Below, piece after piece: positions 33,510 to 44,634 of a stretch of 64,000 bases of DNA. The position numbers and the translations under genes are program-made. Positions within the stretch are counted from its first letter, which is position 1. The number at the start of each line of letters is the position of its first letter. Source of the DNA: Enterobacter hormaechei subsp. xiangfangensis (lineage in GTDB: Bacteria > Pseudomonadota > Gammaproteobacteria > Enterobacterales > Enterobacteriaceae); NCBI RefSeq assembly GCF_001729785.1, contig NZ_CP017183.1, positions 434,001 through 498,000 of the forward strand, read 5' to 3'. Below the pieces are notes generated by a model. That model did no database searches, was not told the DNA's origin, and was given only the letters and a program-made list of their open reading frames with translations.

Positions 33510-34250
33510 ATGTTAGATAAAATTTGTCAGCTCGCACGGGATGCGGGTGATGCCATTATGCAGGTGTACGACGGTGCGAAACCGATGGATGTTGTCAGCA
33601 AAGCGGATGACTCCCCGGTGACGGCGGCGGATATCGCGGCGCATGCGGTGATCTTGAAAGGTTTGCAGGCCCTGACGCCGGATATTCCGGTCCTTTCTGA
33701 AGAAGCGCCCCAGAGCTGGGATGAACGTCAGCACTGGCAGCGTTACTGGCTTGTCGACCCGCTGGACGGCACGAAAGAGTTTATCAAGCGTAACGGTGAA
33801 TTCACCGTCAACATCGCTCTGATTGAAAACGGGAAAGCGGTACTGGGCGTGGTTTATGCCCCGGTGATGAAGGTGATGTACAGCGCGGCGGAAGGTAAAG
33901 CCTGGAAGGAAGAGTGCGGCGTGCGTAAGCAGATCCAGGTGCGTGATGCCCGTCCTCCGCTGGTGGTGATCAGCCGCTCGCACAGTGACAGCGAGCTGGA
34001 GGAGTATCTGCAACAGCTGGGTGAACACCAGACGACGTCGATTGGCTCGTCGCTGAAGTTCTGTCTGGTGGCGGAAGGGCAGGCGCAGCTGTACCCCCGT
34101 TTCGGGCCGACGAACGTCTGGGATACGGCGGCAGGGCATGCGGTGGCGGCGGCCGCTGGCGCGCATGTGCATGACTGGCAGGGTAAGCCACTGGACTACA
34201 CCCCGCGCGAGTCATTCCTGAATCCGGGCTTCCGGGTGTCACTTTACTGA
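33510..34250 (+). CDS. cysQ: 3'(2'),5'-bisphosphate nucleotidase CysQ
   Basis: Li-sensitive, Mg-dependent phosphatase removing the 3'-phosphate of PAP (and PAPS), recycling the by-product of sulfate assimilation. EEAP (about residue 64), [20 protein letters not shown] and [14 protein letters not shown] are the inositol-monophosphatase-superfamily metal motifs. The 246 residues start at ATG 33510 with GGTGGAG upstream; the open frame continues to 33480. Its 3' end overlaps the convergent ytfJ by seven bases. Confidence 0.96.
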   Translation: MLDKICQLARDAGDAIMQVYDGAKPMDVVSKADDSPVTAADIAAHAVILKGLQALTPDIPVLSEEAPQSWDERQHWQRYWLVDPLDGTKEFIKRNGEFTVNIALIENGKAVLGVVYAPVMKVMYSAAEGKAWKEECGVRKQIQVRDARPPLVVISRSHSDSELEEYLQQLGEHQTTSIGSSLKFCLVAEGQAQLYPRFGPTNVWDTAAGHAVAAAAGAHVHDWQGKPLDYTPRESFLNPGFRVSLY

Positions 34251-34801
34251 GTCAGCAGCTTATGCAGCAGGGCAACCACCTGCTGCACCTCATCCTGCGT
34301 CAGCGCGCCGTCTTTAACCCACTCTACGCGACCGTTTTTGTCCAGCACGACAATCGCTGAACTCTCCTCTTCCAGCTGCCACGCCTTACGCGTCACGCCG
34401 TTGCTGTCGACAATAAACTGCGACCAGGGATAGAGCTTCTTATTGCTCTCAAGGCTTGAGCGCACAAACATGCCGGAGCCGGGAATGGCGTCGTCGGTGT
34501 TCACGATGGTGGTGGTCTGGTAGCGATCGTGCGGGAGTTTTGCGGCCTTGATCGCCTCCACGAGGGTAGCGTTTTTCTCTTTAGCGGATGTACGTCCGGC
34601 AATATGTTGTACAACTCTCACTTTGCCCGCAAGCTGCGCGCTATTCCAGGCTTTATAGCTAAACTTATCATTGTCGAGAATCAATTCTCCCCGGTCAGCA
34701 ATCCCGACCGGCGGGACACGTTGTCCTTTTTCAATGTTGTGTGCGGAAGCCATCAGCGGCAGCAACAGGCAAGCTGCTGCCAGGAGGTTACGTAGGGTCA
34801 T
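34244..34801 (-). CDS. ytfJ: Periplasmic thioredoxin-fold protein YtfJ
   Basis: 185-residue exported protein with a signal peptide (residues 1-20, ending ASA) and an alpha/beta domain of the YtfJ/AhpC-like thioredoxin fold, no CxxC motif seen. Function unknown; E. coli homologue is 184 residues. Convergent with and overlapping cysQ. Confidence 0.93.
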   Translation of the reverse strand: MTLRNLLAAACLLLPLMASAHNIEKGQRVPPVGIADRGELILDNDKFSYKAWNSAQLAGKVRVVQHIAGRTSAKEKNATLVEAIKAAKLPHDRYQTTTIVNTDDAIPGSGMFVRSSLESNKKLYPWSQFIVDSNGVTRKAWQLEEESSAIVVLDKNGRVEWVKDGALTQDEVQQVVALLHKLLTQ

Positions 34802-35125
34802 GGTGTTTCCTTATTGTTAGCAGGTGATCCGACCACTTGGTCATGCGCTTTTAATCATAAGTGCGATCAATAGGCTTTTCCCGCAATCCCGATGCCAGTT
34901 TGCGGGCGAACGCACATATCTATGCAAAAACGACGGCATATACTGCGCTGTATCACGCTTTGCAAAGATTATTCTGAATAATTGTAATCAAACGGTAAAT
35001 AAACTTATGCACACTGGGTAAGTACGAGGTTCTGGTCTATAGTCATTGGGCATCAAAATTTGCGCTCAGGACAGTCGGGCCGATTGTGGCACCGCAAGAG
35101 CGTATGATTCGCAGGAGATACAAGA
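34802..35125. promoter_or_regulatory. Control region before ytfK and ytfJ
   Basis: A 324-base gap between divergent ytfJ and ytfK with no gene I can support. TATAGT at about 35038-35043 is the likely -10 of ytfK, which is phosphate (PhoB) and stress inducible in E. coli; no full Pho box is obvious to me. The rest is A/T-rich. Confidence 0.6.
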
Positions 35126-35332
35126 ATGAAAATTTTCCAACGCTACAACCCGCTTCAGGTGGCGAAGTACGTGAAGATCCTGTTCCGTGGACGGTTGTAC
35201 ATCAAGGATGTTGGCGCTTTTGAGTTCGATAAGGGAAAAATCCTTATTCCGAAAGTGAAGGACAAACAGCACTTGTCTGTGATGTCCGAAGTCAACCGTC
35301 AGGTTATGCGTCTGCAAACAGAGATGGCTTAA
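35126..35332 (+). CDS. ytfK: YtfK, small regulator of (p)ppGpp synthesis by SpoT
   Basis: Basic cytoplasmic protein of 68 residues; in E. coli YtfK binds SpoT and shifts it toward (p)ppGpp synthesis during phosphate or fatty acid starvation. [20 protein letters not shown] begins the near-invariant DUF1107 sequence. GCAGGAG precedes the ATG. Followed by a hairpin shared with ytfL. Confidence 0.96.
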   Translation: MKIFQRYNPLQVAKYVKILFRGRLYIKDVGAFEFDKGKILIPKVKDKQHLSVMSEVNRQVMRLQTEMA

Positions 35333-35362
35333 CCAACGTGCTATGCAGTAGTTGTTAAAAAG

Positions 35363-35383
35363 ACGGCTCCCGACGGGAGCCGT
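35363..35383 (-). terminator. Terminator between ytfK and ytfL
   Basis: Perfect stem ACGGCTCCC-gac-GGGAGCCGT with a triloop. On the minus strand ctttttaac follows, making it the ytfL terminator; it starts 31 bases after ytfK and may serve that gene too. Confidence 0.85.
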
Positions 35384-35408
35384 TGATGTTTGTGGGGCAT
35401 ACAAAGGA

Positions 35409-36746
35409 TTACGCCGACACCTTCTCTTCCGCATCCGGCAGTTTCGGCACCAGCACGGTCGGTTTGCTATCAATACGCGTTACCAGCAGCTGATCGATGC
35501 GGTAGTTATCGATATCCACCACTTCAAACTTGAAGCCGGAGAACTTCACCGAGTCGGTACGTTTCGGGATTTTACGCAGCATAAACATCATAAAGCCGCC
35601 GATGGTCTCGTAGTTTCCGGACTGCGGGAACTCGTCGATGTCGAGCACGCGCATGACGTCTTCAATCGGCGTACCGCCATCGATGAGCCATGAATTTTCG
35701 TCACGCTGAACAATCTGCTCTTCCAGCCCCTGGCCGACCAGGTCGCCCATCAGGGTCGTCATAACGTCGTTGAGGGTGATAATGCCCACCACCAGCGCGT
35801 ATTCGTTCATGATCACCGCGAAGTCTTCCCCGGCGGTTTTGAAACTTTCCAGCGCTTCGGAGAGCGTCAGGGTGTCCGGCACAATCAGGGTGTTGCGGAT
35901 CTGCACGCCGCTGTTCAGCGCCAGGCTCTGGTTTGCCAGCACGCGGTTCAGCAGGTCTTTGGAGTCCACATAGCCGATGATATGGTCGATATCTTCGTTA
36001 CAGACCAGGAACTTGGAATGTGGATGCTGCGCCACTTTGGTCTTCAGGCTCTGCTCGTCTTCATGCAGATCGAACCAGATGATGTTTTCACGGCCGGTCA
36101 TGGAGGACGGCACGGTACGGGATTCCAGTTCGAAAACGTTCTCAATCAGCTCGTGCTCCTGCTTGCGCAGCACGCCTGCCAGCGCCCCGGCTTCCACCAC
36201 GGCATAAATATCATCGGAGGTGATGTCGTCTTTACGCACCATCGGCAGCTTGAAGATGCGGAAAATGACGTTCGCCAGGCCGTTAAAGAACCACACCAGC
36301 GGACGGAAGACATAAAGGCAGAAGCGCATCGGGTTGATGATACGCAAAGCCACAGCTTCTGGCGCAATCATACCGATGCGTTTCGGGGTCAGGTCCGCGA
36401 ATAAAATGAACAAGCCGGTCACCAGGGAGAAGGAGAGGATGAAGCTCAACTGCTCGGCCAGCTCTACGGACATGTACTTAACAAAGAGGCCATAAAACGC
36501 CGGAGAAAACGCTGCATCACCCACGATACCGCCAAGAATGGCGACCGCGTTCAGGCCAATCTGCACCACGGTAAAGAACATGCCGGGATTTTCCTGCATT
36601 TTCAGAATGCGTGATGCGTTGATGTTGCCCTCGTCGGCAAGCAGCTTCAGTTTGATTTTACGGGAGGCAGCCAGCGAGATCTCCGATATCGAGAAAAATG
36701 CACTGACGGCAATAAGACAAAGTATTACTAAAATACTGTTTAACAT
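35409..36746 (-). CDS. ytfL: CNNM/CorC-type membrane protein YtfL (PaeA)
   Basis: Inner-membrane protein of 445 residues. DUF21 (about 1-195, four membrane segments), two CBS domains (about 220-335) and a CorC/HlyC C-terminal domain (about 350-435). E. coli YtfL, renamed PaeA, exports cadaverine and putrescine and protects stationary cells. Starts at ATG 36746. Minus-strand neighbour msrA is 211 bases upstream, with a separate hairpin between. Confidence 0.94.
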   Translation of the reverse strand: MLNSILVILCLIAVSAFFSISEISLAASRKIKLKLLADEGNINASRILKMQENPGMFFTVVQIGLNAVAILGGIVGDAAFSPAFYGLFVKYMSVELAEQLSFILSFSLVTGLFILFADLTPKRIGMIAPEAVALRIINPMRFCLYVFRPLVWFFNGLANVIFRIFKLPMVRKDDITSDDIYAVVEAGALAGVLRKQEHELIENVFELESRTVPSSMTGRENIIWFDLHEDEQSLKTKVAQHPHSKFLVCNEDIDHIIGYVDSKDLLNRVLANQSLALNSGVQIRNTLIVPDTLTLSEALESFKTAGEDFAVIMNEYALVVGIITLNDVMTTLMGDLVGQGLEEQIVQRDENSWLIDGGTPIEDVMRVLDIDEFPQSGNYETIGGFMMFMLRKIPKRTDSVKFSGFKFEVVDIDNYRIDQLLVTRIDSKPTVLVPKLPDAEEKVSA

Positions 36747-36923
36747 AGTTTATCCGGCTTCTCGCCAGATCCTCAGAAGGGGAGTTGATACCATTCGTGT
36801 GAAGACACATTGAAGTCAGCTCGTAGCGTTGAGCCGATTATTTCAGCGGTAGTATAGCGTAAAGACGTGTAAACCTGCCAGAGGTCACGTTTTCGGCAAA
36901 AAGTGGCCGGAGGGAGAGGCTGT

Positions 36924-36946
36924 GCGCCACGCGGCTCGCGTGGCGC
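36924..36946 (-). terminator. Perfect GC-rich hairpin after msrA
   Basis: GCGCCACGCG-gct-CGCGTGGCGC, a perfect 10-base stem with a triloop, 11 bases after the msrA stop. No T run follows directly, so it may be a protective 3' structure rather than an intrinsic terminator. Confidence 0.6.
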
Positions 36947-36957
36947 TGAAGCCGTAA

Positions 36958-37599
36958 TCAGTCCTGTTGTGGAGGCAGACAGACGCCGATGCCGCCAATG
37001 CCGCAGTAGCCGTACGGATTTTTATGCAGGTACTGCTGGTGGTCGTCTTCGGCATAGTAGAACGGTTTCGCGGTAGCGATTTCCGTCGTGACCTGACGTT
37101 TATCACCGGCCGCCTGCATCGCTTCCTGGAAACGCGTCAGGCTGGCGTGGGCCGCGGCCTCCTGCTCTGGGGTGAGCGGGTAGATGGCCGAACGGTATTG
37201 GGTGCCGTGATCGTTACCCTGACGCATGCCCTGCGCCGGGTCATGGTTTTCCCAGAACACCTGGAGCAGTTGTTCATAGCTAATGACGCTCGGGTCATAC
37301 ACCACACGCACCGCTTCAGCATGACCGGTCTCACCGGAACAGACTTCGCGGTAGGTTGGGTTAGGCGTATATCCTCCGGTGTAGCCCGCAGCGGTGCTGT
37401 ACACGCCCGGCAGTTGCCAGAACAGGCGTTCTACGCCCCAGAAGCAGCCCATGGCAAACAGGGCGATCTCCATTCCATCAGGAACGTTTGTCATTGAATG
37501 GTTGTTTACGGCGTGTAATGTCGCCACTGGCATAGGGGTGTTGCGTCCCGGTAACGCATCGGCTTGTGATACCAGATGCTTTTTATCAAATAAACTCAC
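36958..37599 (-). CDS. msrA: Peptide-methionine (S)-S-oxide reductase MsrA
   Basis: Thioredoxin-dependent repair enzyme reducing the S form of methionine sulfoxide. [11 protein letters not shown] (about residues 51-61) holds the catalytic cysteine, with resolving cysteines in [12 protein letters not shown] at the C-terminus. 213 residues, one more than E. coli. Start is GTG 37599 with GGAGG upstream. Divergent from tamA, as in E. coli. Confidence 0.97.
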   Translation of the reverse strand: MSLFDKKHLVSQADALPGRNTPMPVATLHAVNNHSMTNVPDGMEIALFAMGCFWGVERLFWQLPGVYSTAAGYTGGYTPNPTYREVCSGETGHAEAVRVVYDPSVISYEQLLQVFWENHDPAQGMRQGNDHGTQYRSAIYPLTPEQEAAAHASLTRFQEAMQAAGDKRQVTTEIATAKPFYYAEDDHQQYLHKNPYGYCGIGGIGVCLPPQQD

Positions 37600-37823
37600 G
37601 GTGGGGCCTCCGGGGTAGCGTTGTTTCGGTTAAGGTTGTCACGAAGCGTTTAATTGAACACAATAAATGCGATGAATGAGTCTAGATTTAATCATAAGAA
37701 ATATTTGGGTGTTACACCCTTTTTCAACCCGTAATTTGGGTTTTTGGCTTTCAGGCCGTATTTTGCCGCGGAGCGGCACTGCATTTGCTTCCAGGGTGGA
37801 AACAGGGATATTCAGGAGAAAAC

Positions 37824-39557
37824 GTGACAAAGATCCGCCAGTTATGTTTAGTCAGCTTACTGCTGACCAGCGGGATTGCCAGCGCGGCGAATGTCCGTTT
37901 GCAGGTTGAGGGGTTATCCGGGGCGCTGGAAAAAAACGTGCGTGCGCAGCTTTCTACTATCCAGAGCGATGAGGTCACGCCGGATCGGCGTTTTCGCGCG
38001 CGCGTGGATGATGCCATCCGCGAAGGCTTAAAGGCGTTGGGGTACTACGAACCCACCATCGATTTCGATTTACGCCCGCCGCCGGCAAAAGGACGTCAGG
38101 TGTTGATTGCCCGCGTCTCGCCGGGCGAACCCGTCCTGATTGGCGGCACGAACGTGGTGCTGCGCGGCGGCGCGCGCACGGATCGTGACTACCTGGATCT
38201 GCTCAGCACCCGTCCGAAAGTGGGCACTGTGCTCAATCACGGGGATTACGATCGTTTTAAAAAATCATTAACCAGCGTTTCGCTGCGCAAAGGCTACTTC
38301 GACAGCCAGTTCAACAAAAGCCAGCTAGGCGTTGCGCTTGAGCGACGTCAGGCATTCTGGGATATCGATTACGACAGCGGCGAGCGCTACCGGTTTGGCG
38401 ATGTGACCTTCGAAGGATCGCAAATCCGTGACGAGTATCTGCAAAATCTGGTGCCGTTTAAAAAGGGCGACTACTACCAGTCCAGCGACCTGGGCGAGCT
38501 GAACCGTCGTTTGTCCGCGACGGGCTGGTTTAACTCCGTGGTGGTGGCGCCGGAATTTGATAAATCCCGTAAAACGAAAGTGTTACCGCTGCATGGCGTG
38601 GTCTCTCCGCGCACCGAGAACACCATTGAGACCGGCGTCGGCTACTCCACGGACGTCGGCCCGCGCGTGAAAGCCTCGTGGAAAAAACCGTGGATGAACT
38701 CCTACGGCCACAGCCTGACCACCAGCGTCAGCCTGTCTGCGCCTGAACAGCAGCTGGACTTCAGCTATAAAATGCCGCTGCTGAAAAATCCGCTTGAGCA
38801 ATACTACCTCGTGCAGGGCGGCTTTAAACGTACCGATTTGAACGATACCGAGCAGGACTCGACGACGCTTGCGGTATCACGCTTCTGGGATCTCTCCAGC
38901 GGCTGGCAGCGCGCCATTAACCTGCGCTGGAGCCTCGACCACTTTACCCAGGCAAACGTTACCAACACCACCATGCTGCTTTATCCGGGCGTGATGATCA
39001 GCCGTACCCGCTCGCGCGGTGGCCTGATGCCGACCTGGGGCGACTCTCAGCGCTACTCCATCGATTACTCCAACACTGCGTGGGGCTCCGACGTAGACTT
39101 CTCCGTCTTTCAGGCGCAAAACGTCTGGATCCGCACGCTGTACGACAAACACCGCTTTGTGATGCGCGGTAATCTCGGCTGGATCGAAACCGGTGATTTC
39201 GAACGCGTCCCGCCGGATCTGCGCTTCTTCGCCGGGGGCGACCGCAGCATTCGCGGGTATAAGTACAAATCGATCTCACCTGAAAACGACAAAGGCCAGT
39301 TGACCGGGGCGTCAAAACTGGCGACCGGCTCGCTGGAGTACCAGTACAACGTCAGCGGCAAGTGGTGGGGGGCGATGTTCGTTGACGGCGGTGAAGCGGT
39401 GAACGATATCCGCCGCAGCGATTTCAAAACCGGCGCGGGCGTAGGCGTGCGCTGGCAGTCACCGGTCGGGCCCATCAAGCTCGATTTCGCCGTTCCGGTG
39501 GGCGACAAAGACGAACACGGTTTACAGTTTTACATCGGTCTGGGGCCTGAATTATGA
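37824..39557 (+). CDS. tamA: Outer-membrane TAM subunit TamA
   Basis: Omp85-family outer-membrane barrel, partner of TamB in the translocation and assembly module for outer-membrane proteins and phospholipid traffic. Signal peptide at residues 1-21, three POTRA domains to about 265, then the 16-strand barrel with the family [11 protein letters not shown] (VRGF-type) motif near residue 475-485 and a C-terminal FYIGLGPEL strand. I chose GTG 37824 with AGGAGAA upstream, which gives 577 residues as in E. coli; an upstream ATG at 37785 is in frame but out of the signal peptide. Overlaps tamB by four bases. Confidence 0.96.
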   Translation: MTKIRQLCLVSLLLTSGIASAANVRLQVEGLSGALEKNVRAQLSTIQSDEVTPDRRFRARVDDAIREGLKALGYYEPTIDFDLRPPPAKGRQVLIARVSPGEPVLIGGTNVVLRGGARTDRDYLDLLSTRPKVGTVLNHGDYDRFKKSLTSVSLRKGYFDSQFNKSQLGVALERRQAFWDIDYDSGERYRFGDVTFEGSQIRDEYLQNLVPFKKGDYYQSSDLGELNRRLSATGWFNSVVVAPEFDKSRKTKVLPLHGVVSPRTENTIETGVGYSTDVGPRVKASWKKPWMNSYGHSLTTSVSLSAPEQQLDFSYKMPLLKNPLEQYYLVQGGFKRTDLNDTEQDSTTLAVSRFWDLSSGWQRAINLRWSLDHFTQANVTNTTMLLYPGVMISRTRSRGGLMPTWGDSQRYSIDYSNTAWGSDVDFSVFQAQNVWIRTLYDKHRFVMRGNLGWIETGDFERVPPDLRFFAGGDRSIRGYKYKSISPENDKGQLTGASKLATGSLEYQYNVSGKWWGAMFVDGGEAVNDIRRSDFKTGAGVGVRWQSPVGPIKLDFAVPVGDKDEHGLQFYIGLGPEL

Positions 39558-42500
39558 GTTTATGGAAGAAGATAAGCCTCGGGGTGCTGATTTTTATCGT
39601 ATTACTGCTCGGTACGGTGGCGTTTCTGGTGGGCACCACCACGGGCCTGCATCTGCTGTTTAACGCCGCGAACCGCTGGGTGCCGGGGCTGGAAATCGGC
39701 CAGGTGACGGGCGGCTGGCGCGATCTGCGCCTGAAAAATATCCGTTACGAACAGCCCGGCGTGGCGGTGAACGCGGGCGAGTTTCATCTGGCGGTCAAGC
39801 TCGGCTGCCTGCGTGACAGCCAGCTGTGCGTAAACGATCTGTCGCTAAAAGACGTTAACGTGGCGATAGATTCCAAAAAAATGCCGAAGTCTGAGCCTGT
39901 CGAAGAAGAGGACAGCGGCCCGCTGAATCTCTCCACGCCGTACCCGATTGCGCTCTACCGGGTTGCGCTGGATAACGTCAATATCAAAATCGACGATACG
40001 ACGGTATCCGTGATGGATTTCACCTCCGGTCTGCGCTGGCAGGAGAAAAACCTCACCCTGACCCCAACCTCCCTGCAAGGGCTGCTGATTGCGCTGCCGA
40101 AGGTGGCCGACGTGGCGCAGGAAGAGATCGTCGAGCCGAAGATCCAGAACCCGCAGCCGGAAGAAAAACCGCTGGGTGAAACGCTGAAAGATCTCTTCTC
40201 GAAACCGGTTCTGCCGGAGATGACCGACGTGCATCTGCCGCTGAACCTCAATATCGAAGAGTTTAAGGGCGAGCAGTTGCGTCTGACCGGCGATACCGAT
40301 CTGACGGTCTACAACATGCTGCTTAAAGTCAGCAGTATCGACGGCAACATGAAGCTCGACGCGCTGGATATCGACTCCAGTCAGGGCTCGGTGAACGCCT
40401 CAGGCAATGCGCTGCTGCGCGACAACTGGCCGGTTGATATTACGCTGAACAGCGCCCTGAACATCGATCCGCTGAAGGGCGAAAAGGTGAAGGTGAAGGT
40501 CGGCGGCGCGCTGCGTGAGAAGCTGGAGTTCGGCGTGAACCTTTCCGGACCGGTGGATATGGTGCTGCGCGGGCAAACCCAGCTGGCAGAGGCCGGTTTA
40601 CCGCTCAACCTTGAGGTTGTCAGCAAGCAGCTTTACTGGCCGTTCACCGGCGAAAAACAGTTCCAGGCTGACGATCTGAAGCTGAAGCTGAGTGGCAAAA
40701 TGACCGACTACACGCTGTCGTTCCGCACGGCAGTGAAGGGGCAGGGGGTACCGCCCGCCGATATCACCCTGGATGCGAAGGGTAACGAGTTGCAGGTTAA
40801 CCTCGACAAGCTGACCGTGGCGGCGCTGGAAGGAAAAACCGAGCTGACCGCGCTGCTCGACTGGCAGCAGGCGATCAGCTGGCGCGGCGAGCTGAAGCTG
40901 ACCGGGATCAACACCGCTAAAGAGGTCCCGGACTGGCCGTCAAAACTGGATGGCCTGATCAAAACCCGCGGTAGCCTGTACGGTGGCACCTGGCAGATGG
41001 ACGTGCCGGAACTCAAGCTCACCGGCAACGTGAAGCAGAACAAAGTCAACGTAGAGGGCTCGCTTAAGGGCAACAGCTATCTCCAGTGGGTGATCCCGGG
41101 CCTGCACGTGGCGCTGGGCCGCAACACGGCAGATATCAAAGGCGAGCTGGGGGTGAAAGATCTCGATCTGGATGCCACCATCGACGCGCCAAATCTCGAT
41201 AACGCCCTGCCGGGTCTTGGCGGCACGGCGAAGGGGTTAGTGAAGGTTCGCGGTACGGTGGAGGCGCCGCAGCTGCTGGCGGACATCACCGCTAATAACC
41301 TGCGCTGGCAGGAACTTTCCATTGCCCGCGTGCGCGTCGAAGGGGACGTGAAATCCACCGATCAGATCGGCGGAAACCTGGACCTGCGCGTGGAGCGTAT
41401 CTCCCAGCCGGACGTGAACATCAGTCTGGTCACGCTGGCGGCAAAAGGTAACGAAAAGCAGCACGATCTCCAGCTGCGCGTGCAGGGCGAGCCGGTCTCC
41501 GGGCAGCTGCACCTGACGGGCAGTTTTGATCGCCAGGCAACGCGCTGGAAGGGCGTACTGGATAACACCCGCTTCAGCACGCCGGTCGGCCCGCTGGTGC
41601 TGTCCCGATCCATCGCGCTGGACTACCGCAATGCGGAGCAAAAGTTAAGCATTGGGCCACACTGCTGGACCAACCCGAATGCTGAGCTGTGCGTGCCGCA
41701 GACCATTGATGCGGGCGCGGAAGGACGCGCGCAGATCAACCTCAACCGTTTCGACCTGGCGATGCTGAAACCGTTTATGCCGGAAACCACCCAGGCCAGC
41801 GGGGTCTTCAGCGGTAAAGCGGACGTCGCGTGGGACACCACCAAAGAGGGGCTGCCGCAGGGCAGCGTTACGCTCTCCGGGCGTAACGTGAAGGTGACGC
41901 AGGAGGTCAATGACGCGCCGCTGCCGGTAGCGTTCGACACCCTGAATGTGAACGCTGACCTGCGTAACAATCGTGCTGAACTGGGATGGCTGATCCGCCT
42001 GACCAACAACGGTCAGTTTGACGGACAGGTGCAAATTACCGATCCGCAAGGGCGGCGCAATCTCGGCGGCAACGTCAATATTCGCAACTTCAACCTGGCG
42101 ATGGTGAATCCGATCTTCTCGCGGGGAGAAAAGGCGGCGGGGATGCTCAGCGCCAACCTGCGTCTGGCGGGGGATGCGCAAAGCCCGCAGCTGTTTGGCC
42201 AGATGCGGTTAAACGGCGTGGACATTGACGGTAACTTTATGCCGTTCGATATGCAGCCAAGCCAGCTGACGATGAACTTTAACGGCCAAAGCTCAACCCT
42301 CAGTGGCTCAGTGCTGACGCAGCAGGGACAAATCAACCTGAGCGGTGACGCAGACTGGAGCCAGCTCGACAACTGGCGCGCCCGTATTGCGGCCAAGGGC
42401 AGCAGGGTGCGTATCACGGTACCGCCGATGGTGCGCCTGGACGTGTCGCCAGACGTGGTCTTTGAGGCAACGCCGAGTCTCTTCACCCTGGACGGCCGTG

Positions 42501-43330
42501 TTGACGTACCGTGGGCGCGCATCGTGGTTCACGAAGTGCCGGAAAGCGCGGTTGGCGTCTCCAGTGATGAAGTTATGCTCAATGAAAATCTGAAACCTGT
42601 TGAACAGAAGAGCGCGGGCATACCGATCAATAGTAATCTTATCGTGCACGTGGGGAATAACGTGCGTTTGGACGCGTTTGGGCTGAAGGCGAGACTCACA
42701 GGTGACCTGAAAGTGGCGCAGGATCAACAGGGGCTTGGCCTCAATGGACAAATCAATATTCCTGAAGGGCGCTTCCATGCCTACGGTCAGGATTTGATTG
42801 TGCGTAAAGGCGAGCTGCTGTTCTCCGGTCCACCGGATCAGCCGGTACTCAATATCGAAGCGATACGTAACCCGGAAGCCACCGAAGATGATGTGATTGC
42901 GGGCGTGCGCGTGACGGGCTCCGCCGATGAACCTAAGGCAGAGATCTTCTCTGACCCGGCCATGTCGCAACAGGAAGCGCTCTCTTACCTGCTGCGCGGC
43001 CAGGGTCTGGATAGCCAACAGGGCGATGGTGCGGCAATGACATCAATGTTAGTCGGTCTGGGGGTTGCACAAAGTGGTCAGGTTGTGGGTAAAATCGGCG
43101 AGACGTTTGGCGTAAGCAATCTGGCGCTGGACACTCAGGGCGTGGGTGACTCTTCGCAGGTAGTGGTCAGCGGCTATGTACTGCCGGGTCTACAGGTAAA
43201 ATATGGCGTGGGGATCTTTGACTCACTGGCTACACTCACGTTACGTTATCGCCTGATGCCTAAGCTATATCTGGAAGCAGTGTCCGGCGTAGACCAGGCA
43301 CTTGATCTGCTCTATCAGTTTGAGTTTTAG
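39554..43330 (+). CDS. tamB: Inner-membrane TAM subunit TamB
   Basis: AsmA-like bridge protein of 1258 residues. One N-terminal membrane anchor (residues 7-27), a very long periplasmic beta-taco of repeated strands, and the DUF490 C-terminal domain (about 900-1258) that docks on TamA. Functions in anterograde phospholipid transport across the envelope in E. coli, redundantly with YhdP and YdbH, and in autotransporter assembly. Translation is probably coupled to tamA through the ATGA overlap; ytfP follows three bases after its stop. Confidence 0.97.
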   Translation: MSLWKKISLGVLIFIVLLLGTVAFLVGTTTGLHLLFNAANRWVPGLEIGQVTGGWRDLRLKNIRYEQPGVAVNAGEFHLAVKLGCLRDSQLCVNDLSLKDVNVAIDSKKMPKSEPVEEEDSGPLNLSTPYPIALYRVALDNVNIKIDDTTVSVMDFTSGLRWQEKNLTLTPTSLQGLLIALPKVADVAQEEIVEPKIQNPQPEEKPLGETLKDLFSKPVLPEMTDVHLPLNLNIEEFKGEQLRLTGDTDLTVYNMLLKVSSIDGNMKLDALDIDSSQGSVNASGNALLRDNWPVDITLNSALNIDPLKGEKVKVKVGGALREKLEFGVNLSGPVDMVLRGQTQLAEAGLPLNLEVVSKQLYWPFTGEKQFQADDLKLKLSGKMTDYTLSFRTAVKGQGVPPADITLDAKGNELQVNLDKLTVAALEGKTELTALLDWQQAISWRGELKLTGINTAKEVPDWPSKLDGLIKTRGSLYGGTWQMDVPELKLTGNVKQNKVNVEGSLKGNSYLQWVIPGLHVALGRNTADIKGELGVKDLDLDATIDAPNLDNALPGLGGTAKGLVKVRGTVEAPQLLADITANNLRWQELSIARVRVEGDVKSTDQIGGNLDLRVERISQPDVNISLVTLAAKGNEKQHDLQLRVQGEPVSGQLHLTGSFDRQATRWKGVLDNTRFSTPVGPLVLSRSIALDYRNAEQKLSIGPHCWTNPNAELCVPQTIDAGAEGRAQINLNRFDLAMLKPFMPETTQASGVFSGKADVAWDTTKEGLPQGSVTLSGRNVKVTQEVNDAPLPVAFDTLNVNADLRNNRAELGWLIRLTNNGQFDGQVQITDPQGRRNLGGNVNIRNFNLAMVNPIFSRGEKAAGMLSANLRLAGDAQSPQLFGQMRLNGVDIDGNFMPFDMQPSQLTMNFNGQSSTLSGSVLTQQGQINLSGDADWSQLDNWRARIAAKGSRVRITVPPMVRLDVSPDVVFEATPSLFTLDGRVDVPWARIVVHEVPESAVGVSSDEVMLNENLKPVEQKSAGIPINSNLIVHVGNNVRLDAFGLKARLTGDLKVAQDQQGLGLNGQINIPEGRFHAYGQDLIVRKGELLFSGPPDQPVLNIEAIRNPEATEDDVIAGVRVTGSADEPKAEIFSDPAMSQQEALSYLLRGQGLDSQQGDGAAMTSMLVGLGVAQSGQVVGKIGETFGVSNLALDTQGVGDSSQVVVSGYVLPGLQVKYGVGIFDSLATLTLRYRLMPKLYLEAVSGVDQALDLLYQFEF

Positions 43331-43332
43331 CA

Positions 43333-43677
43333 ATGCGAATATTTGTTTACGGCAGTTTACGAACCAGGCAAGGCAACAGCCACTGGATGACCAACGCCCA
43401 GTTGCTGGGAAATTACACAATCGAAAACTACCAGTTGTACAGTCTGGGCCACTATCCAGGCGCAGTTCCGGGGAACGGAACGGTACAGGGTGAGGTTTAT
43501 CGTATTGATAATGCCACGCTGGCCGAACTTGATGCCTTGCGCACCAGGGGCGGTGAATACGCTCGCCAGTTGATCCAGACGCCTTACGGCAGTGCATGGA
43601 TGTACGTGTACCAACGTTCGGTCGACGGGTTAACGCTGATTGAAAGCGGTAACTGGTTAGACAGAGACCAGTTCTGA
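43333..43677 (+). CDS. ytfP: Gamma-glutamylcyclotransferase-like protein YtfP
   Basis: Small GGCT-fold protein of 114 residues, last gene of tamA-tamB-ytfP. MRIFVYGSLRTRQGNSHWM is the family N-terminal loop that binds the gamma-glutamyl moiety; EVYRIDNATLAELDALRTRG holds the expected catalytic acidic residue. Its substrate is not known in E. coli; the tam linkage is widely conserved. Confidence 0.94.
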   Translation: MRIFVYGSLRTRQGNSHWMTNAQLLGNYTIENYQLYSLGHYPGAVPGNGTVQGEVYRIDNATLAELDALRTRGGEYARQLIQTPYGSAWMYVYQRSVDGLTLIESGNWLDRDQF

Positions 43678-43683
43678 AAAACG

Positions 43684-43709
43684 ACAACGCCACCGTAAGG
43701 TGGCGTTGT
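43684..43709 (+). terminator. Terminator of tamA-tamB-ytfP
   Basis: ACAACGCCACC-gtaa-GGTGGCGTTGT, a perfect 11-base stem followed by TTTTTT, directly after the ytfP stop. Confidence 0.95.
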
Positions 43710-43756
43710 TTTTTTGCGCCCATTCGCACGGGTTACCGGGAGCGAAAGGCACAAAA

Positions 43757-43777
43757 AAGCCCCGACGCGCGGGGCTT
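43757..43777 (-). terminator. Terminator of ppa
   Basis: AAGCCCC-gacgcgc-GGGGCTT hairpin followed on the minus strand by TTTTTT, 17 bases past the ppa stop. Confidence 0.9.
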
Positions 43778-43794
43778 AGTATCAGCAGTAAGAA

Positions 43795-44325
43795 TTACTT
43801 CTTAGCAGCACGCTCGAAAGAGGCGATGATTTCTGCTTTCGCCGCTTCTGCGTTATCCCAGCCTTCAACTTTAACCCATTTGCCTTTTTCGAGATCTTTG
43901 TAGTGCTCGAAGAAGTGGGCGATCTGCGCTTTCAGCAGCTCTGGCAGGTCGTTCACATCTTTAATGTGATCGTACTCTTTGCTCAGCTTGGTGTGCGGTA
44001 CAGCAACCAGTTTCGCATCTTCACCCGCTTCGTCAGTCATTTTCAGCACGCCAACAGGACGGCAGCGAATGACGGAGCCTGGCTGCAATGGGTATGGCGT
44101 CGGGACCAGTACGTCAACCGGGTCACCGTCCAGAGACAGAGTGTGGTTGATGTAGCCGTAGTTGCACGGATAGAACATGGCGGTAGACATGAAACGGTCA
44201 ACGAACAGCGCACCGGTGTCTTTGTCGATTTCGTATTTGATTGGATCTGCGTTGGCCGGGATTTCGATCACAACGTAGATGTCTTCTGGCAGTTCTTTAC
44301 CCGCAGGGACGTTGAGTAAGCTCAT
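43795..44325 (-). CDS. ppa: Inorganic pyrophosphatase
   Basis: Essential Mg-dependent family I pyrophosphatase, a cytoplasmic hexamer that pulls biosynthetic reactions forward by removing pyrophosphate. DGDPVDVLV (residues about 66-74) is the metal signature, with [16 protein letters not shown] upstream. ATG 44325 gives 176 residues (E. coli size); the open frame to 44376 is not used. Confidence 0.98.
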   Translation of the reverse strand: MSLLNVPAGKELPEDIYVVIEIPANADPIKYEIDKDTGALFVDRFMSTAMFYPCNYGYINHTLSLDGDPVDVLVPTPYPLQPGSVIRCRPVGVLKMTDEAGEDAKLVAVPHTKLSKEYDHIKDVNDLPELLKAQIAHFFEHYKDLEKGKWVKVEGWDNAEAAKAEIIASFERAAKK

Positions 44326-44634
44326 GTCGGTGTCCTTTAAAATGGATGGTAAACAAGTGGCAGGTATTATAGCCAACTGGCGCTGAAAGTCTCCGCCTGT
44401 TTTCGACTTCTCTCCCTCGCGCCTTCACTTTTCAGACCGTTTCCATGACAGGATAATCCATAAACTCAGCCGCATTTTAAATGTTGAAATGAAAGCGATT
44501 ACAAACTTGTGATTAACGTTTTATTCACTTTTCTGAAGTGTGATGTAACGCAATCCGTAACATATTCCATTGGCTATAGTTCATCCGCGGAACATCTTTT
44601 AACCAACAATAACCTACCCTACGAGGACGTTCAT
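44326..44634. promoter_or_regulatory. Divergent ppa / ytfQ control region
   Basis: A 309-base gap holding the ppa promoter, a GalR/GalS-like operator at 44489-44504 and a CRP-like half site (TGTGATGTAACGCAAT) near 44538. Nothing else stands out. Confidence 0.65.
44489..44504. promoter_or_regulatory. Candidate GalR/GalS operator for ytfQRT-yjfF
   Basis: ATGAAAGCGATTACAA agrees well with the GalR/GalS operator GTGKAANCGNTTNCAC, keeping the central AANCGNTTAC intact, 131 bases before ytfQ. GalR control would fit a galactofuranose importer. Confidence 0.6.

Noticed and set aside
34824..35021. 65-codon open frame before ytfK
   Set aside because: No ribosome site, A/T-rich and unlike any protein I know; lies where a promoter region is expected.
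37785..37823. ATG 37785 as the tamA start
   Set aside because: It would put 13 polar residues before the signal peptide. GTG 37824 has AGGAGAA and gives the E. coli length.
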